Below are positions 20,952 through 30,023 of a DNA stretch of 64,000 nt, one piece after another (the stretch's first letter is position 1; each line of letters starts with the position of its first letter). The DNA is from Melitaea cinxia. Taxonomy: Eukaryota; Arthropoda; Insecta; Lepidoptera; Nymphalidae. The notes under the pieces were generated by a model. The model made no database searches, was not told the DNA's origin, and was given only the letters and a program-made list of their open reading frames with translations. The stretch is from assembly GCF_905220565.1 (NCBI RefSeq), contig NC_059402.1, forward strand, positions 8,371,501 through 8,435,500, written 5' to 3'. The position numbers and the translations under genes were made by a program.

Positions 20952-21896
20952 ATGTTTCACTGTAGTATCTGTGACGAGTCTCATACCGACGGACCTATTT
21001 GCCATATTTGCAAAAAACAATATGGTTTTGGCTGCGTTGGAGTTACGGAGGCTGGATTCAGGCGTTTGGGCGAAAGAAAAAATACTTGGCGTTGTCCAAA
21101 ATGTAAAGCAAGTCCCTCAGTCTCGCCAGCTCTCTCTATTGCATACCCAGATCTCCAAATACCTAACCAATTGGATAGTATGCAGGAGAAGTTGAATGAC
21201 ATTTTGGTGCAACTTGCGTCACTTCCTATCCTGAGTCAAGATTTAAAAATTATAAAAGATGACCTTTCGGACTTGAAACAATCGGTTGAAATGGCTCATC
21301 AGCGTACGGATAAGCTTTTTGATAAAGTCCAATCACTCGAAGCCAAAGTTAAAGATGTTGAGAAGATTGCCTCCGATATACCCATTATTCAAAAGGAAAT
21401 AGCCCGATTGAACTCCGAACTGGAAGAGAGAGATCAATGGGCAAGAGCCAATAATGTCGAGATTAAGGGTATCCCACAAAAAAAGGATGAAAATCTATAT
21501 AGCTTGGTACAAAACATTGGGAATTGTGTCAACTTTCCTATTAAGAAAGAGGATATAAACTACATCGCCCGCGTACCAACGCGGTCACCTAATATGGCCA
21601 AGCCAATCATAATCTGTTTTAATAATCGCTATATGAAAGAAGACCTGGTGGCTGTTGCGCGGAAACGTAATCTAAATATATCCGATATCGGTTACTCCTC
21701 ATCCTCTACGTTCTATATAAATGACCATCTAACTCAACATTATAAAAGTTTGCTCGGCAAAGCCAAATCCCGTGCGAAGGAGGTCGGATTTAAATATATA
21801 TGGGTGAAACATTCAAAAATAATGGCAAGAAAGACTGATTCATCGCCTGTATTTTTTATAAAAAACGAAAAAGATCTTGCAAGGATAACTCAATAA
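20952..21896 (+). CDS. LINE ORF1: PHD-like finger, coiled coil, FP25K-like C-terminal domain
   Basis: A 314-aa protein of the type found in Jockey/CR1-like LINEs of moths and butterflies, presumably the RNA-binding ORF1p. The N-terminal zinc finger has Cys4, Cys7, Cys17, Cys20, Cys28, Cys48 and Cys51. The position where such fingers normally carry a His ligand before Cys28 appears to be Gly25. Residues about 75-160 form a coiled coil (KVQSLEAKVKDVEKIASDIP). The C-terminal half, around WARANNVEIKGIPQ, resembles the baculovirus FP25K-like domain common in these ORF1 proteins. The stop TAA is directly followed by an ATG that opens only a 9-codon frame; the extra ORF starts 8 nt after the stop. 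Confidence 0.85.
   Translation: MFHCSICDESHTDGPICHICKKQYGFGCVGVTEAGFRRLGERKNTWRCPKCKASPSVSPALSIAYPDLQIPNQLDSMQEKLNDILVQLASLPILSQDLKIIKDDLSDLKQSVEMAHQRTDKLFDKVQSLEAKVKDVEKIASDIPIIQKEIARLNSELEERDQWARANNVEIKGIPQKKDENLYSLVQNIGNCVNFPIKKEDINYIARVPTRSPNMAKPIIICFNNRYMKEDLVAVARKRNLNISDIGYSSSSTFYINDHLTQHYKSLLGKAKSRAKEVGFKYIWVKHSKIMARKTDSSPVFFIKNEKDLARITQ
21860..21866 (+). promoter_or_regulatory. Candidate -1 ribosomal frameshift heptamer A AAA AAC
   Basis: In the ORF1 frame the codons are ATA AAA AAC, giving the X XXY YYZ pattern A AAA AAC in correct phase. The extra ORF is in the -1 frame relative to ORF1 and is open from 21839, so the overlap is 21839-21896 and includes the heptamer. A slip here would join 305 ORF1 codons to 13 linker codons and the 361-codon frame. 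I see no strong downstream stem-loop. Such A-rich heptamers also occur by chance in AT-rich DNA. Confidence 0.35.
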
Positions 21897-21904
21897 ATGA
21901 AAAA

Positions 21905-22990
21905 ATGTATCTTAAATTATTGCTAACTTTATGTTATCATAATCACGTAATTATTTTAATTCTCTATATTTCTATTTTATTATTTGGTTTGAGAACTGCT
22001 GGCGTTGAATTTGTATCTTATTGTTTACACAGCGTTATGAATAGATGGATCGCTGCTAATCTATTGACATCCGTAAGTAATTTCTTTTGTACACGGTTTT
22101 CGCCCCTCAGTCATTACACTCGTGTGTTATTGCTGTCTAATATCCCATGCGCTACGTCACTCCGACGGGCCAACATTGACGGACTCACAACTATTGAGTT
22201 CTGCACCTACCCGCCACTCGAGACGATATCGTTGCCGCAATATATTAGACGATACTATGCGCTGTTTTTATTTAATTTTGTTATGTTCTATAGTTTTTAC
22301 TCACAGTACAAATTACGTATTGGCACAAATTTAATTTTATTTTATACTCTCTTTAGAGGGCGATGTTTATGTTATTATTACATGTTACTGTTAGTAAAGA
22401 AAATACCCACAATGATATTTCTTAAGAGGTATTTTAGTGTTATGGCTGGGTCCTATGTAATGCGAATTGATATAGTTATATTGTTAATCTTTTATATCTA
22501 CTTGATAAATGTGATGAATTCGAGATTGGGTGATGTGATGATGTCTTGTACAGAATATTGCACTATTTTAGGTGTATGTATTAGATATTTATTAACGGTT
22601 TATATTACTTATTCACATAAATGCATGTGTGTTTGTGGTTATTCATTAGTAATAACTTTACATCCATACATTCGTAAAATATATCATGTCGATTGCAATT
22701 TGTGCGAACATTTTAATATTATACTAGCAGTAAAAAGTCCGCATCACTGTTTTTTGATGAGATGCTGCATTTTATCATTGTTCAATCATTATAACATTAT
22801 TACAGAATACTATTTGAATATTATATCTATATTAAGCTTATTGTCTGGTGGCTACTACATATTATATATGGAATTACTAATATATAATATGATTAATTCA
22901 CGCCTGCATAGTTCAATTGGTATAATACACGTCTTGTTTATTTATTTCATTCTAATCATAACATTTTATTTTAAAATTGTTTTTTTATAA
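21905..22990 (+). CDS. Unrecognised hydrophobic ORF between LINE ORF1 and ORF2, probable multi-pass membrane protein
   Basis: I do not recognise this 361-aa product. It is rich in Leu, Ile, Tyr, Phe and Cys with many basic residues. Candidate membrane segments lie at about 13-29 (VIILILYISILLFGL), 118-134, 141-163, 188-204 (DIVILLIFYIYLINVM), 219-236, 301-327 and 337-360 (IHVLFIYFILIITFYF). Cys clusters occur at 154-156, 240-244, 264-267 and 282-288. In DNA this AT-rich, a stop-free run of this length is very unlikely by chance, so I treat it as coding. It lies 8 nt after ORF1 and 114 nt before ORF2. The first ATG is used as start; frameshifting from ORF1 or reinitiation are alternatives. Canonical Jockey/CR1 elements have two ORFs, so this may be a captured host gene or an element-specific accessory protein. 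Confidence 0.6.
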   Translation: MYLKLLLTLCYHNHVIILILYISILLFGLRTAGVEFVSYCLHSVMNRWIAANLLTSVSNFFCTRFSPLSHYTRVLLLSNIPCATSLRRANIDGLTTIEFCTYPPLETISLPQYIRRYYALFLFNFVMFYSFYSQYKLRIGTNLILFYTLFRGRCLCYYYMLLLVKKIPTMIFLKRYFSVMAGSYVMRIDIVILLIFYIYLINVMNSRLGDVMMSCTEYCTILGVCIRYLLTVYITYSHKCMCVCGYSLVITLHPYIRKIYHVDCNLCEHFNIILAVKSPHHCFLMRCCILSLFNHYNIITEYYLNIISILSLLSGGYYILYMELLIYNMINSRLHSSIGIIHVLFIYFILIITFYFKIVFL

Positions 22991-23104
22991 TAATAATTTT
23001 TTTCATGCCCTCTTGCGTTAGTATTTTTTTATGTTGGAATAAGATATTATTTCAAAATAAACTTAACCGTTACTATTTCCATTATTAATGTATATTTTTC
23101 ATAA
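22991..23104 (+). other. Spacer before LINE ORF2
   Basis: 114 nt starting with two further in-frame TAA codons. The ORF2 ATG is immediately preceded by TAA (TAAATG at 23102-23107), similar to the TAAATG at the ORF1 stop. Reinitiation is possible but unproven. Confidence 0.4.
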
Positions 23105-25996
23105 ATGGATTCTAAAATAAGCATTTTTTATCAAAATGCAAGAGGATTACGTACTAAAACCTCATGTTTTAAAAGGAATGTATTACTTAATAATTATGAC
23201 GTGATATCGATCACTGAGACGTGGCTATTGGGAAGTGTACGTGACGAGGAATTATTTGATGACCGTTATACAGTATGGCGTCGAGACCGGGACTATTCTC
23301 TAACTAATCAGTCACTGGGAGGGGGTGTCTTGTTGGGTATTCGTCGTGATTTTGCGATGATCGGTCGTCCAGAGTGGCATTCTACGTCTGAGGATCTATG
23401 GGTAACTATTATCCCCTACACAAATGGTAAATCTTCTGCTAAAATACATATATGTACTCTTTATTTGTGTAAACAGAACATGGGCAACTCCTCCTCTGTG
23501 CAATTAGAAAATTTCTCAAATAACTTATCTGACATAATCAACTCCTGCCCAAATGATGAATTCATTATTATGGGGGATTTTAATTTGCCACATATAGACT
23601 GGGACCCACAAGGAAGCTACCTCACAGTGAGTGGAATATCCCTCAGTGGAGCTCAAATAAATTTTATCGACACCCTAGCTCAATGTGACCTCATTCAGCG
23701 TAGTCAGGTTCGTAACAATAATAATCGATTCTTAGACTTAGTTTTTTCAAACTGTGAACTTGATATCAGCCCCTGCGACGACCCCCTGGTACCTGACGAT
23801 ATACCTCATCACAGATCACTATGTATATGCCTATCACACTCCCTTGAAAGTTCCTTAAAATCGAAGAAGAGACTTAAGTATTTTTACAAAGCTGGCGACT
23901 TTAATTCTATTAGTACTTCTTTGAATGTTATTAATTGGACTGAAAGCTTGTACAACAAGTCGTTAGATGACGCTGTGAAATACTTTTATGACACAATATA
24001 CGATCTTCGTAATACCTATGTACCTCATAAATTTTTCCAGCCGAATTCTTACCCTCCATGGTACAGTTTGGCTCTTATTAAAATACTAAAAGAAAAACAC
24101 AAATTTTTCCGAAAATTTAAACTTTATGGGAACCAAAGCGACTATATGACTTTTTCACTACTTAGAAAAAGGGCTAAGTCTCTTGAACATTCATGTTATG
24201 AATCTTACATAAATAAAACTGAAGATGCTATAACAACTAATCCTAGAGCTTTTTGGTCCTTTATAAAGTACAATAGCAAAACATCTTCCACTTTTCCTTC
24301 CTCCATGTCTTATAATAGTGAAACTGCTTCCACCGGTGACAAAATTTGTGATTTGTTTTCAAATTATTTCCAAGCTAACTTTCTTAAGTCTAGTCCGAAC
24401 TCCAACTTCACCTACCCCGTGACGCAGAAAATAAATAACTACAACATTGGAGACATACATATTGATAATGACGAGCTCCTCAAGCTTTTGGAATCCGTTA
24501 ACTTAAATAAAGGTGCCGGCCCCGATGACATTCCTCCTTTGATGATTTTAAAATGTGCTAAAAGCTTTGTTACCCCTTTGAGTATGCTTTTTAGACGATC
24601 ATTGGATGAAGGCTATGTACCAAACATGTGGAAGTCAGCGTTTATAACCCCTATATATAAAACCGGCGATAAAACTAACATAAAAAATTATAGACCAATC
24701 TCGAAACTTTGCATTTTTGCCAAAATCTTTGAGAATATCGTTTATCGACAGGTTTATGCTACAATTCAGGCTTGGTTCATTCCAGAGCAGCATGGTTTTT
24801 TGAAGGGTCGCTCGACCACATCTAATCTTCTTCTTACATATGACTATGTTAGCTCATCAATGGATTCGGGTGCACAGGTTGACATAATATATACCGACTT
24901 TAGTAAGGCTTTTGATCGTATTGACCACTGTATTCTGCTTCAAAAGATCTATATGGCGGGAATACACGGAAATCTATTCCGTTGGTTCTCTTCATATATA
25001 AATAATCGCTCCCAGGCAGTAGCCTTAAACGGCTACGTCTCTGCCTGGGTGTCTGTTCCCTCTGGAGTGCCGCAAGGCTCATTATTGGGGCCACTTCTCT
25101 TTGCCATATTTCTGAACGATGTATCATCATGTTTTCATCATTCTCTTTGCTTATTGTATGCTGATGATGCTAAAATAATAAAACGTATTTCTTCAATGGA
25201 TGACTGTCGATTGCTGCAGGATGACCTAAACAGATTCAACAATTATTGCCAAATTAATAAATTAGACCTTAATGTCTCGAAATGCCACATCATGAATTTT
25301 ACTCGCAAATTAAACACTCTTAGATACAATTACACCCTAAAAGATCAAACAATGGTACATATAAATAAAATTAAAGACCTAGGTGTAGTTGTAGACTGCA
25401 AGTTGTTATTCAACGAGCATGTCGAATATATCGTAAAAAAGGCCTCAAGGGCTTTGGGGTTTGTTATTAGATCTTGCAAAAACTTTAGAACACTTAAGCC
25501 TGTAAAAATTCTATACTGCTCATACGTACGTAGTATACTTGAGTATTGTTCTGAAATCTGGAACCCAACATATAGTACGTATGTAAATAGAATCGAATGT
25601 ATCCAGAAACGGTTTTTAAGATACTTGCAGTATAAATGTGGTGATAATTTAGTTGACTATGAAAGCAGATGTAAAAAATACCACTTTCTTCCCTTGAGAT
25701 TACGTCGAAATGTTTCTGATTTAGTATATCTAAATAAAATTATCAACAATATTATAGATAACACAGACTTGCACAACATAATTAAATTTAATGTACCCAG
25801 TAGGTTCCTTCGTAATTTTGCCCCATTTTATGTCCCACCTTGTCATACAAATTATCGTCGAAATTCCTTTATTTGCAGATCTACTACGCGATTTAATGAC
25901 TTTTTGCGCGACCATCGTGACGTTGATGTTTTTCTCATTAAACCTTACTCTATTAGACGATTGGTGACCACAGAATACTTCTCTTCCGATAGTTAA
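23105..25996 (+). CDS. LINE ORF2: endonuclease/reverse transcriptase (Jockey/CR1 superfamily)
   Basis: A 963-aa protein with an N-terminal apurinic-type endonuclease: YQNARGL (9-15), ITETW (36-40) and IMGDFNLPHIDWDP (155-168). The usual SDH-type motif reads DIPHHRS (232-238), so the expected Ser-Asp pair is not obvious. The reverse transcriptase follows with GPDDIPP (472-478), TDFSKAFDR (597-605), GVPQGSLLGP (654-663), catalytic YADD (685-688) and KDLGVVVD. It would carry out target-primed reverse transcription of the element. There is no internal stop. The tail after the RT lacks the Cys/His knuckle of R1-type proteins, consistent with Jockey/CR1 placement. Intactness of all ORFs suggests recent insertion. 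Confidence 0.92.
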   Translation: MDSKISIFYQNARGLRTKTSCFKRNVLLNNYDVISITETWLLGSVRDEELFDDRYTVWRRDRDYSLTNQSLGGGVLLGIRRDFAMIGRPEWHSTSEDLWVTIIPYTNGKSSAKIHICTLYLCKQNMGNSSSVQLENFSNNLSDIINSCPNDEFIIMGDFNLPHIDWDPQGSYLTVSGISLSGAQINFIDTLAQCDLIQRSQVRNNNNRFLDLVFSNCELDISPCDDPLVPDDIPHHRSLCICLSHSLESSLKSKKRLKYFYKAGDFNSISTSLNVINWTESLYNKSLDDAVKYFYDTIYDLRNTYVPHKFFQPNSYPPWYSLALIKILKEKHKFFRKFKLYGNQSDYMTFSLLRKRAKSLEHSCYESYINKTEDAITTNPRAFWSFIKYNSKTSSTFPSSMSYNSETASTGDKICDLFSNYFQANFLKSSPNSNFTYPVTQKINNYNIGDIHIDNDELLKLLESVNLNKGAGPDDIPPLMILKCAKSFVTPLSMLFRRSLDEGYVPNMWKSAFITPIYKTGDKTNIKNYRPISKLCIFAKIFENIVYRQVYATIQAWFIPEQHGFLKGRSTTSNLLLTYDYVSSSMDSGAQVDIIYTDFSKAFDRIDHCILLQKIYMAGIHGNLFRWFSSYINNRSQAVALNGYVSAWVSVPSGVPQGSLLGPLLFAIFLNDVSSCFHHSLCLLYADDAKIIKRISSMDDCRLLQDDLNRFNNYCQINKLDLNVSKCHIMNFTRKLNTLRYNYTLKDQTMVHINKIKDLGVVVDCKLLFNEHVEYIVKKASRALGFVIRSCKNFRTLKPVKILYCSYVRSILEYCSEIWNPTYSTYVNRIECIQKRFLRYLQYKCGDNLVDYESRCKKYHFLPLRLRRNVSDLVYLNKIINNIIDNTDLHNIIKFNVPSRFLRNFAPFYVPPCHTNYRRNSFICRSTTRFNDFLRDHRDVDVFLIKPYSIRRLVTTEYFSSDS

Positions 25997-26176
25997 TAAT
26001 GTCTATGCAGTTTAATGATCCAGCTAAGTTCTCAAACCATCCTAAGTTTAAGTTTTGTTTTACTCAAGCTCTTAATTTAGTACAGCACTCTTTAGTTGTT
26101 AATTGTAAAAACTTATAAATGGCTTTTAGTTTTTTAATTGTATTTTTAATTTGTTATGTATAGCTGTAAGTTTTTC

Positions 26177-26214
26177 TGAATAAATAAAATAAAATAAAAT
26201 AAAATAAAATAATA
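26177..26214 (+). repeat. (AAAAT)n tail of the LINE
   Basis: AATAAATAAAATAAAATAAA and further pentamer units follow the 3' UTR. Short simple repeats at the 3' end are used by CR1-like LINEs for priming. Confidence 0.7.
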
Positions 26215-26268
26215 GGTACACGGTCGGATTGAGTAACTTCCTCCTTTTTTGAAATCGGTTAAAAAATT
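26215..26268 (+). repeat. Dispersed repeat family E, right terminal piece
   Basis: TACACGGTCGGATTGAGTAA, CTTCCTCCTTTTTTGAAATC and GGTTAAAAA match the terminus of the copy at 54734. This shows that the LINE interrupted a family E element. Confidence 0.65.
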
Positions 26269-26325
26269 AAAATTAAAATATAAAAAACACAGTTTCACGC
26301 CACTTTTCATTAGTTTATTTTTTTC

Positions 26326-26820
26326 ATCGCCAAAATGAGTGAATCCAACGAAAAATTCAGTACATTTTAGTTTTTCTTTAAAAAAGGAAAAAATGCGCCT
26401 CACGCCGCAAAAAAAATTGTGACGTTTATGGACGTAATGCAATGTTGTGACTAGCACAAAATCGGTTTAAACGTTCTCATTCTGGAAATTTTGATGTTAA
26501 AGGTGTATTTTGCTCTGGTCGCCTAGTTACGGAAAAACGTGACGACATTTTTCAAAAAGCGGAGCTAGATTGATATTTGAGTAATTACGATATAGATAAA
26601 AGATCTTAGAATTAACCATAAAATAGTTTTTGTCCATTTGAATAAGGCTGGCTATAGAACAAACTCGATATATGGGTGTCTCATGAACTCACTGAAAGAA
26701 ACCTAATGGACCGTTTACTCATTGCGATTCTCACTTAAGACGTAATGATATCGAACCATTTTTGAAAAGATTGATCACTGGTCGAACGATTAAATCACGG
26801 ATCCAAAAAAATGCTACATA
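26326..26820 (+). pseudogene. mariner-family transposase pseudogene
   Basis: A decayed transposase begins MSESNEKFSTF, then a stop, then FFFKKGKNAPHAAKKI. After a frameshift it reads CDVYGRNA, a stop, then FKRSHSGNFDVKG and RLVTEK. Later segments in other frames include LNKAGY and WVSHELTERNLMDR, the mariner WVPHELTE-type motif. Several stops and shifts make it non-functional. The DD34D catalytic core past about residue 150 is not recognisable, and I did not find terminal inverted repeats. It lies directly beyond the family E fragment. Confidence 0.8.
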
Positions 26821-26834
26821 TATATTATAATTTA

Positions 26835-26965
26835 GTCAGTCAGTCAGTCAGTTCACCCTATTGCAGACCACTGCTGGACATAGGCCTCCCCAAGTTCACG
26901 CGAAACATCCCGATTTTCCGCAATACTCATCCAGCCTACACCGGCATCTTACGTAGATCATCGGT
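26835..26965 (-). mobile_element. RTE-type LINE 3'-end fragment
   Basis: On the minus strand it reads GTAGGCTGGATGAGTATTGC, then CCTATGTCCAGCAGTGGTCT, then a short (TGAC)n tail. This matches the 3' end of the RTE copy at 35265-35765. Confidence 0.7.
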
Positions 26966-28653
26966 ATTATAATTAATATACATAAATATTGTAAAATCTT
27001 AATTTGTATTTCTATATAAAATACGAAGAAACTTTTTCACTAACCTAATATTATAAGTATTAAAAAAAAAGATTGAAATATGAGCTTGTGATTATTTTGT
27101 GACATGCAGCGGACTGTTTTTGACCATTATAAAACGTCGGTGATGTAATAAACTTTATTCTAATGGATATTGTACAATGAAGAGCAGTAAGTTTGGTGAC
27201 CATCTTTTTATGTTGAGTGCAACTTATAAAATGAACTATATTTTTTAATCGTACCTACATATATCTATATTACATCGCACCTAGTTATTTGTTATTCACA
27301 GGTATATTGCTTCGCTCTCACACTCACAGCTCAATGTTTGTCTGGACAGGGGTTACAACTATAGAAACTGTCTGGCTACTGAGGAAATATCTTGTAATAA
27401 CTACCTTAGTAACATATATGAAATTAAGTTTTTTATACTATGGCGTAAGTTACAAAATTTTGGAAGTGTCTGGCTATAGGTTTTCACTATGCAGTGTCTA
27501 ACAAGAAGGCTTGTAGTGATTTCTATAAAGGGAAAATAATAATCCGGTGTCATTTTCAATCGATCATCGATAATAATCTAATTCTTTTTTCATTCCAACA
27601 TAAGTAGATCATTAATAAAACGAAAAAAAACAGCAAATATTAATGAAATATTTTTTGTACTAATTTTTTCAAAACAAATTCAAAACTATTATTTAAGCAA
27701 CTACTATTTTTTAAGCAACTACTATTAGAGCTACAAACGTAGCTGTGGGAATGATTTTTCAGCTTCTTCATTTTTTCATCAATCAAACCGAGGTCTTTCA
27801 GTCCAAAACGATTCGTTTTACTCACTAACAGTTAAATTTCGAACAAGACGTCCTGAGTGAGATGCTAGATTGTTCATTTTCGTTTTCCATGTAATGCTCC
27901 ATTCATTTAATAATCGTAGAACTTTGCGTCTACTTTTTTCACGAGTTTCACTCTATCTGTCGACTTATTATTTGGTTAAATATTTGTAACATTTTTTTAA
28001 AGTTCTAGTCGTATGTTTTTTTTTTCGACATAGTATTGTATTAGCATCGTGGCTCAGAAACATTACGGATGTGAAGTTTCGGATAGAGACAGTGAGTTAA
28101 ATTGTGTGAATATGATAATATAGTATGATATATTAAATTATTTCCAATTATCCTTTAGTTTCAGTAATAGATATGAAATTTTAAAGTAAATGCCAGACTC
28201 CTTACTACTTACTTACTTTGCTCACTATTATAAGTTAATAATTAACAATTATTGTACAAGGTAGGTACTGTTACAAATTTTGAATACTCTATGTAAAATA
28301 GCGATGAATCACACAATGATTTAGTTCACCGGATCCGCACGGCTACAGTGTTATTTGAAAGGGAAAATTTAGAAAAAATCACAAATACATTATTTAAATT
28401 CCCTCTGCGTTAAATTTTTTTGATCATAATGAATATTTGTTTGAATACATTTTTAACAAAATAAGTATCATAACTAACATTTTTATAAAAAATGAAGAAC
28501 TTAATTCACTTATTTTTCACTGACGTTGAAATCACTGGAGGTAAATTCATTATTAATCAACGGATTTTTGTGACATGAACGATTTTTCAATATTTATATT
28601 TTAAAGTGATGCTTAAGAAAGCCAAAAATGGATAGCTACCTTCACCTATTGGC
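26966..28653. other. AT-rich intergenic DNA
   Basis: No convincing gene. A 61-codon minus frame at 27640-27825 contains a near-repeat (SSCLKNSSCLNNS) from the direct DNA repeat aagcaactactatt, and is not assigned. Confidence 0.45.
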
Positions 28654-28659
28654 TTGATA

Positions 28660-28795
28660 TTACACTCATACATGTACGTACACACGCACCTAGAGCGCAC
28701 AATCGCACAGTCGCACACACAAGTATTGCGTATACGTATGCATACGCACTCACGTGTACGTATGCATACGTATACGCAAACGCACACACCTTTGC
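28660..28795. repeat. CA-rich, alternating purine-pyrimidine tract with perfect hairpin
   Basis: CGCAC/TACG-type low-complexity DNA. gcgtatacgtatgcatacg at 28728-28746 is the exact inverted complement of 28759-28777, with a 12-nt loop. Overlapping frames on both strands are composition artefacts. Confidence 0.75.
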
Positions 28796-29454
28796 TCATG
28801 GACTCGTTTACTATAATTCATCATATAATTGTAAAAAAACCTAGTCGTAGTTATATTACACCTCTGTATCTCACGTCTGCTTATCTCGTCTTTTATGTAA
28901 ATTTATCTCATTAAAATTTACAGGCTTAGTACAAATTAAGACTTAAATTACGAGTTTAAAATATAATTTAAAACAAAAGTAAATAGTGATGTAAAAGGAC
29001 GTTAATAAAATCGTATTTTATTTGAATTGAATAGGGCTACCACTTCCACAACTCACCGTTCATACATTTTTCATAAGGCAAGTTAAAAAATAATAACCGT
29101 CTGCACAATTGAGTGGCATAATCTAATTAGTGAGAAGCGTAGACCGTTGGAAATAAAAGAAAAATATTATCATTCAGACGGGGAACCGTACAAGATTGTC
29201 ACCCTGTTAATAGCCCCTGAGCCTTTTCCACGGTTTATTTAAAGGGTGGGTTTCATTCGCTTCATTAACAAGAAAACGCAAACTTACCATTTCAATTGTA
29301 TCTTATGATTTTCTTTGTTATTAAGTTTAATATTATGAAACGGCAACACTACCATGTCATATATGGACTGAAAAAGGATATGTAAAGAGCTTTCTCTAGT
29401 ATCTAGTATTCCTCATCTATTTTATATTATTTTTTGTTGTTTTAATTGTTTTTT
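28796..29454. other. AT-rich intergenic DNA
   Basis: No gene or repeat recognised. Confidence 0.5.
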
Positions 29455-29720
29455 TGCGATACTGGTGACCAACAAGCGCCTTGCTTACCTAATCATAAAC
29501 AGTAACCGTGGCCTACGGATGCCTGGAACACTTGACGTAACGCAATGTGACCCTATATTCTAACCCACCCCAGGAGCTATGGCTACCTTACACATCATAG
29601 AACAAAACACTACTTATTAGCAGTGCTGTTTAGCTATGATCTTCTTTAAGGTTGAGGTACTTCCCAGTTGTGCTGCTTCAGATTTTAAGCGGGATATTTC
29701 TTGCTGGGTACCTCAATGAA
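29455..29720 (+). repeat. Dispersed repeat family C copy
   Basis: It shares segments with 33485-33722, 36590-36712 and 58487-58745: ACAAGCGCCTTGCTTACCTA, CCAGGAGCTATGG, AGCTATGATCTTCTTTAAGG, AGGTACTTCCCAGTTG and AGATTTTAAGCGGGATATTT. It is non-coding, probably a SINE or LINE remnant. Confidence 0.6.
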
Positions 29721-30023
29721 ATATATAATTTAATTACGATTGCTGAACAATGACCTCGACTGTTACATAGGAAAAAGGTTGGAGTGTATTCGGTCCCACT
29801 GATCCACTTCAAGTTGACAAATCATATGAATAAACGATTCACGTTCAACGGCCCCCCGTAGGATGTGAAACCTCTGTCATAACAAACGTGTGTATGGCCT
29901 ATATAAATATTTGTAGGGATCGAAGTTGCGACTATTAACACAAAGAAAATATACATACTACTAACTACAGTAACGATTTCTATCATGATTTTAGGACAAT
30001 TAAACTACAATAATAAAAGGTTA

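Larger units (their letters stand above)
20819..26212 (+). mobile_element. Full-length Jockey/CR1-superfamily LINE with a third ORF
   Basis: The order is a 5' UTR of about 130 bp, ORF1 (20952-21896), an extra hydrophobic ORF (21905-22990), ORF2 (23105-25996), a 3' UTR of about 190 bp, and a tail of (AAAAT)n repeats ending about 26212. All three frames are intact. A simple-repeat tail rather than plain poly-A fits CR1-like members. The element lies inside a family E repeat. No clear target-site duplication is visible. Confidence 0.85.

Noticed and set aside
22122..22334. Alternative frame inside the extra LINE ORF
   Set aside because: Only 70 codons against the 361-codon frame covering the same bases.
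28587..28914. Frames rich in Cys/Val/Arg or His/Thr over the CA-rich tract
   Set aside because: Products of alternating low-complexity DNA.
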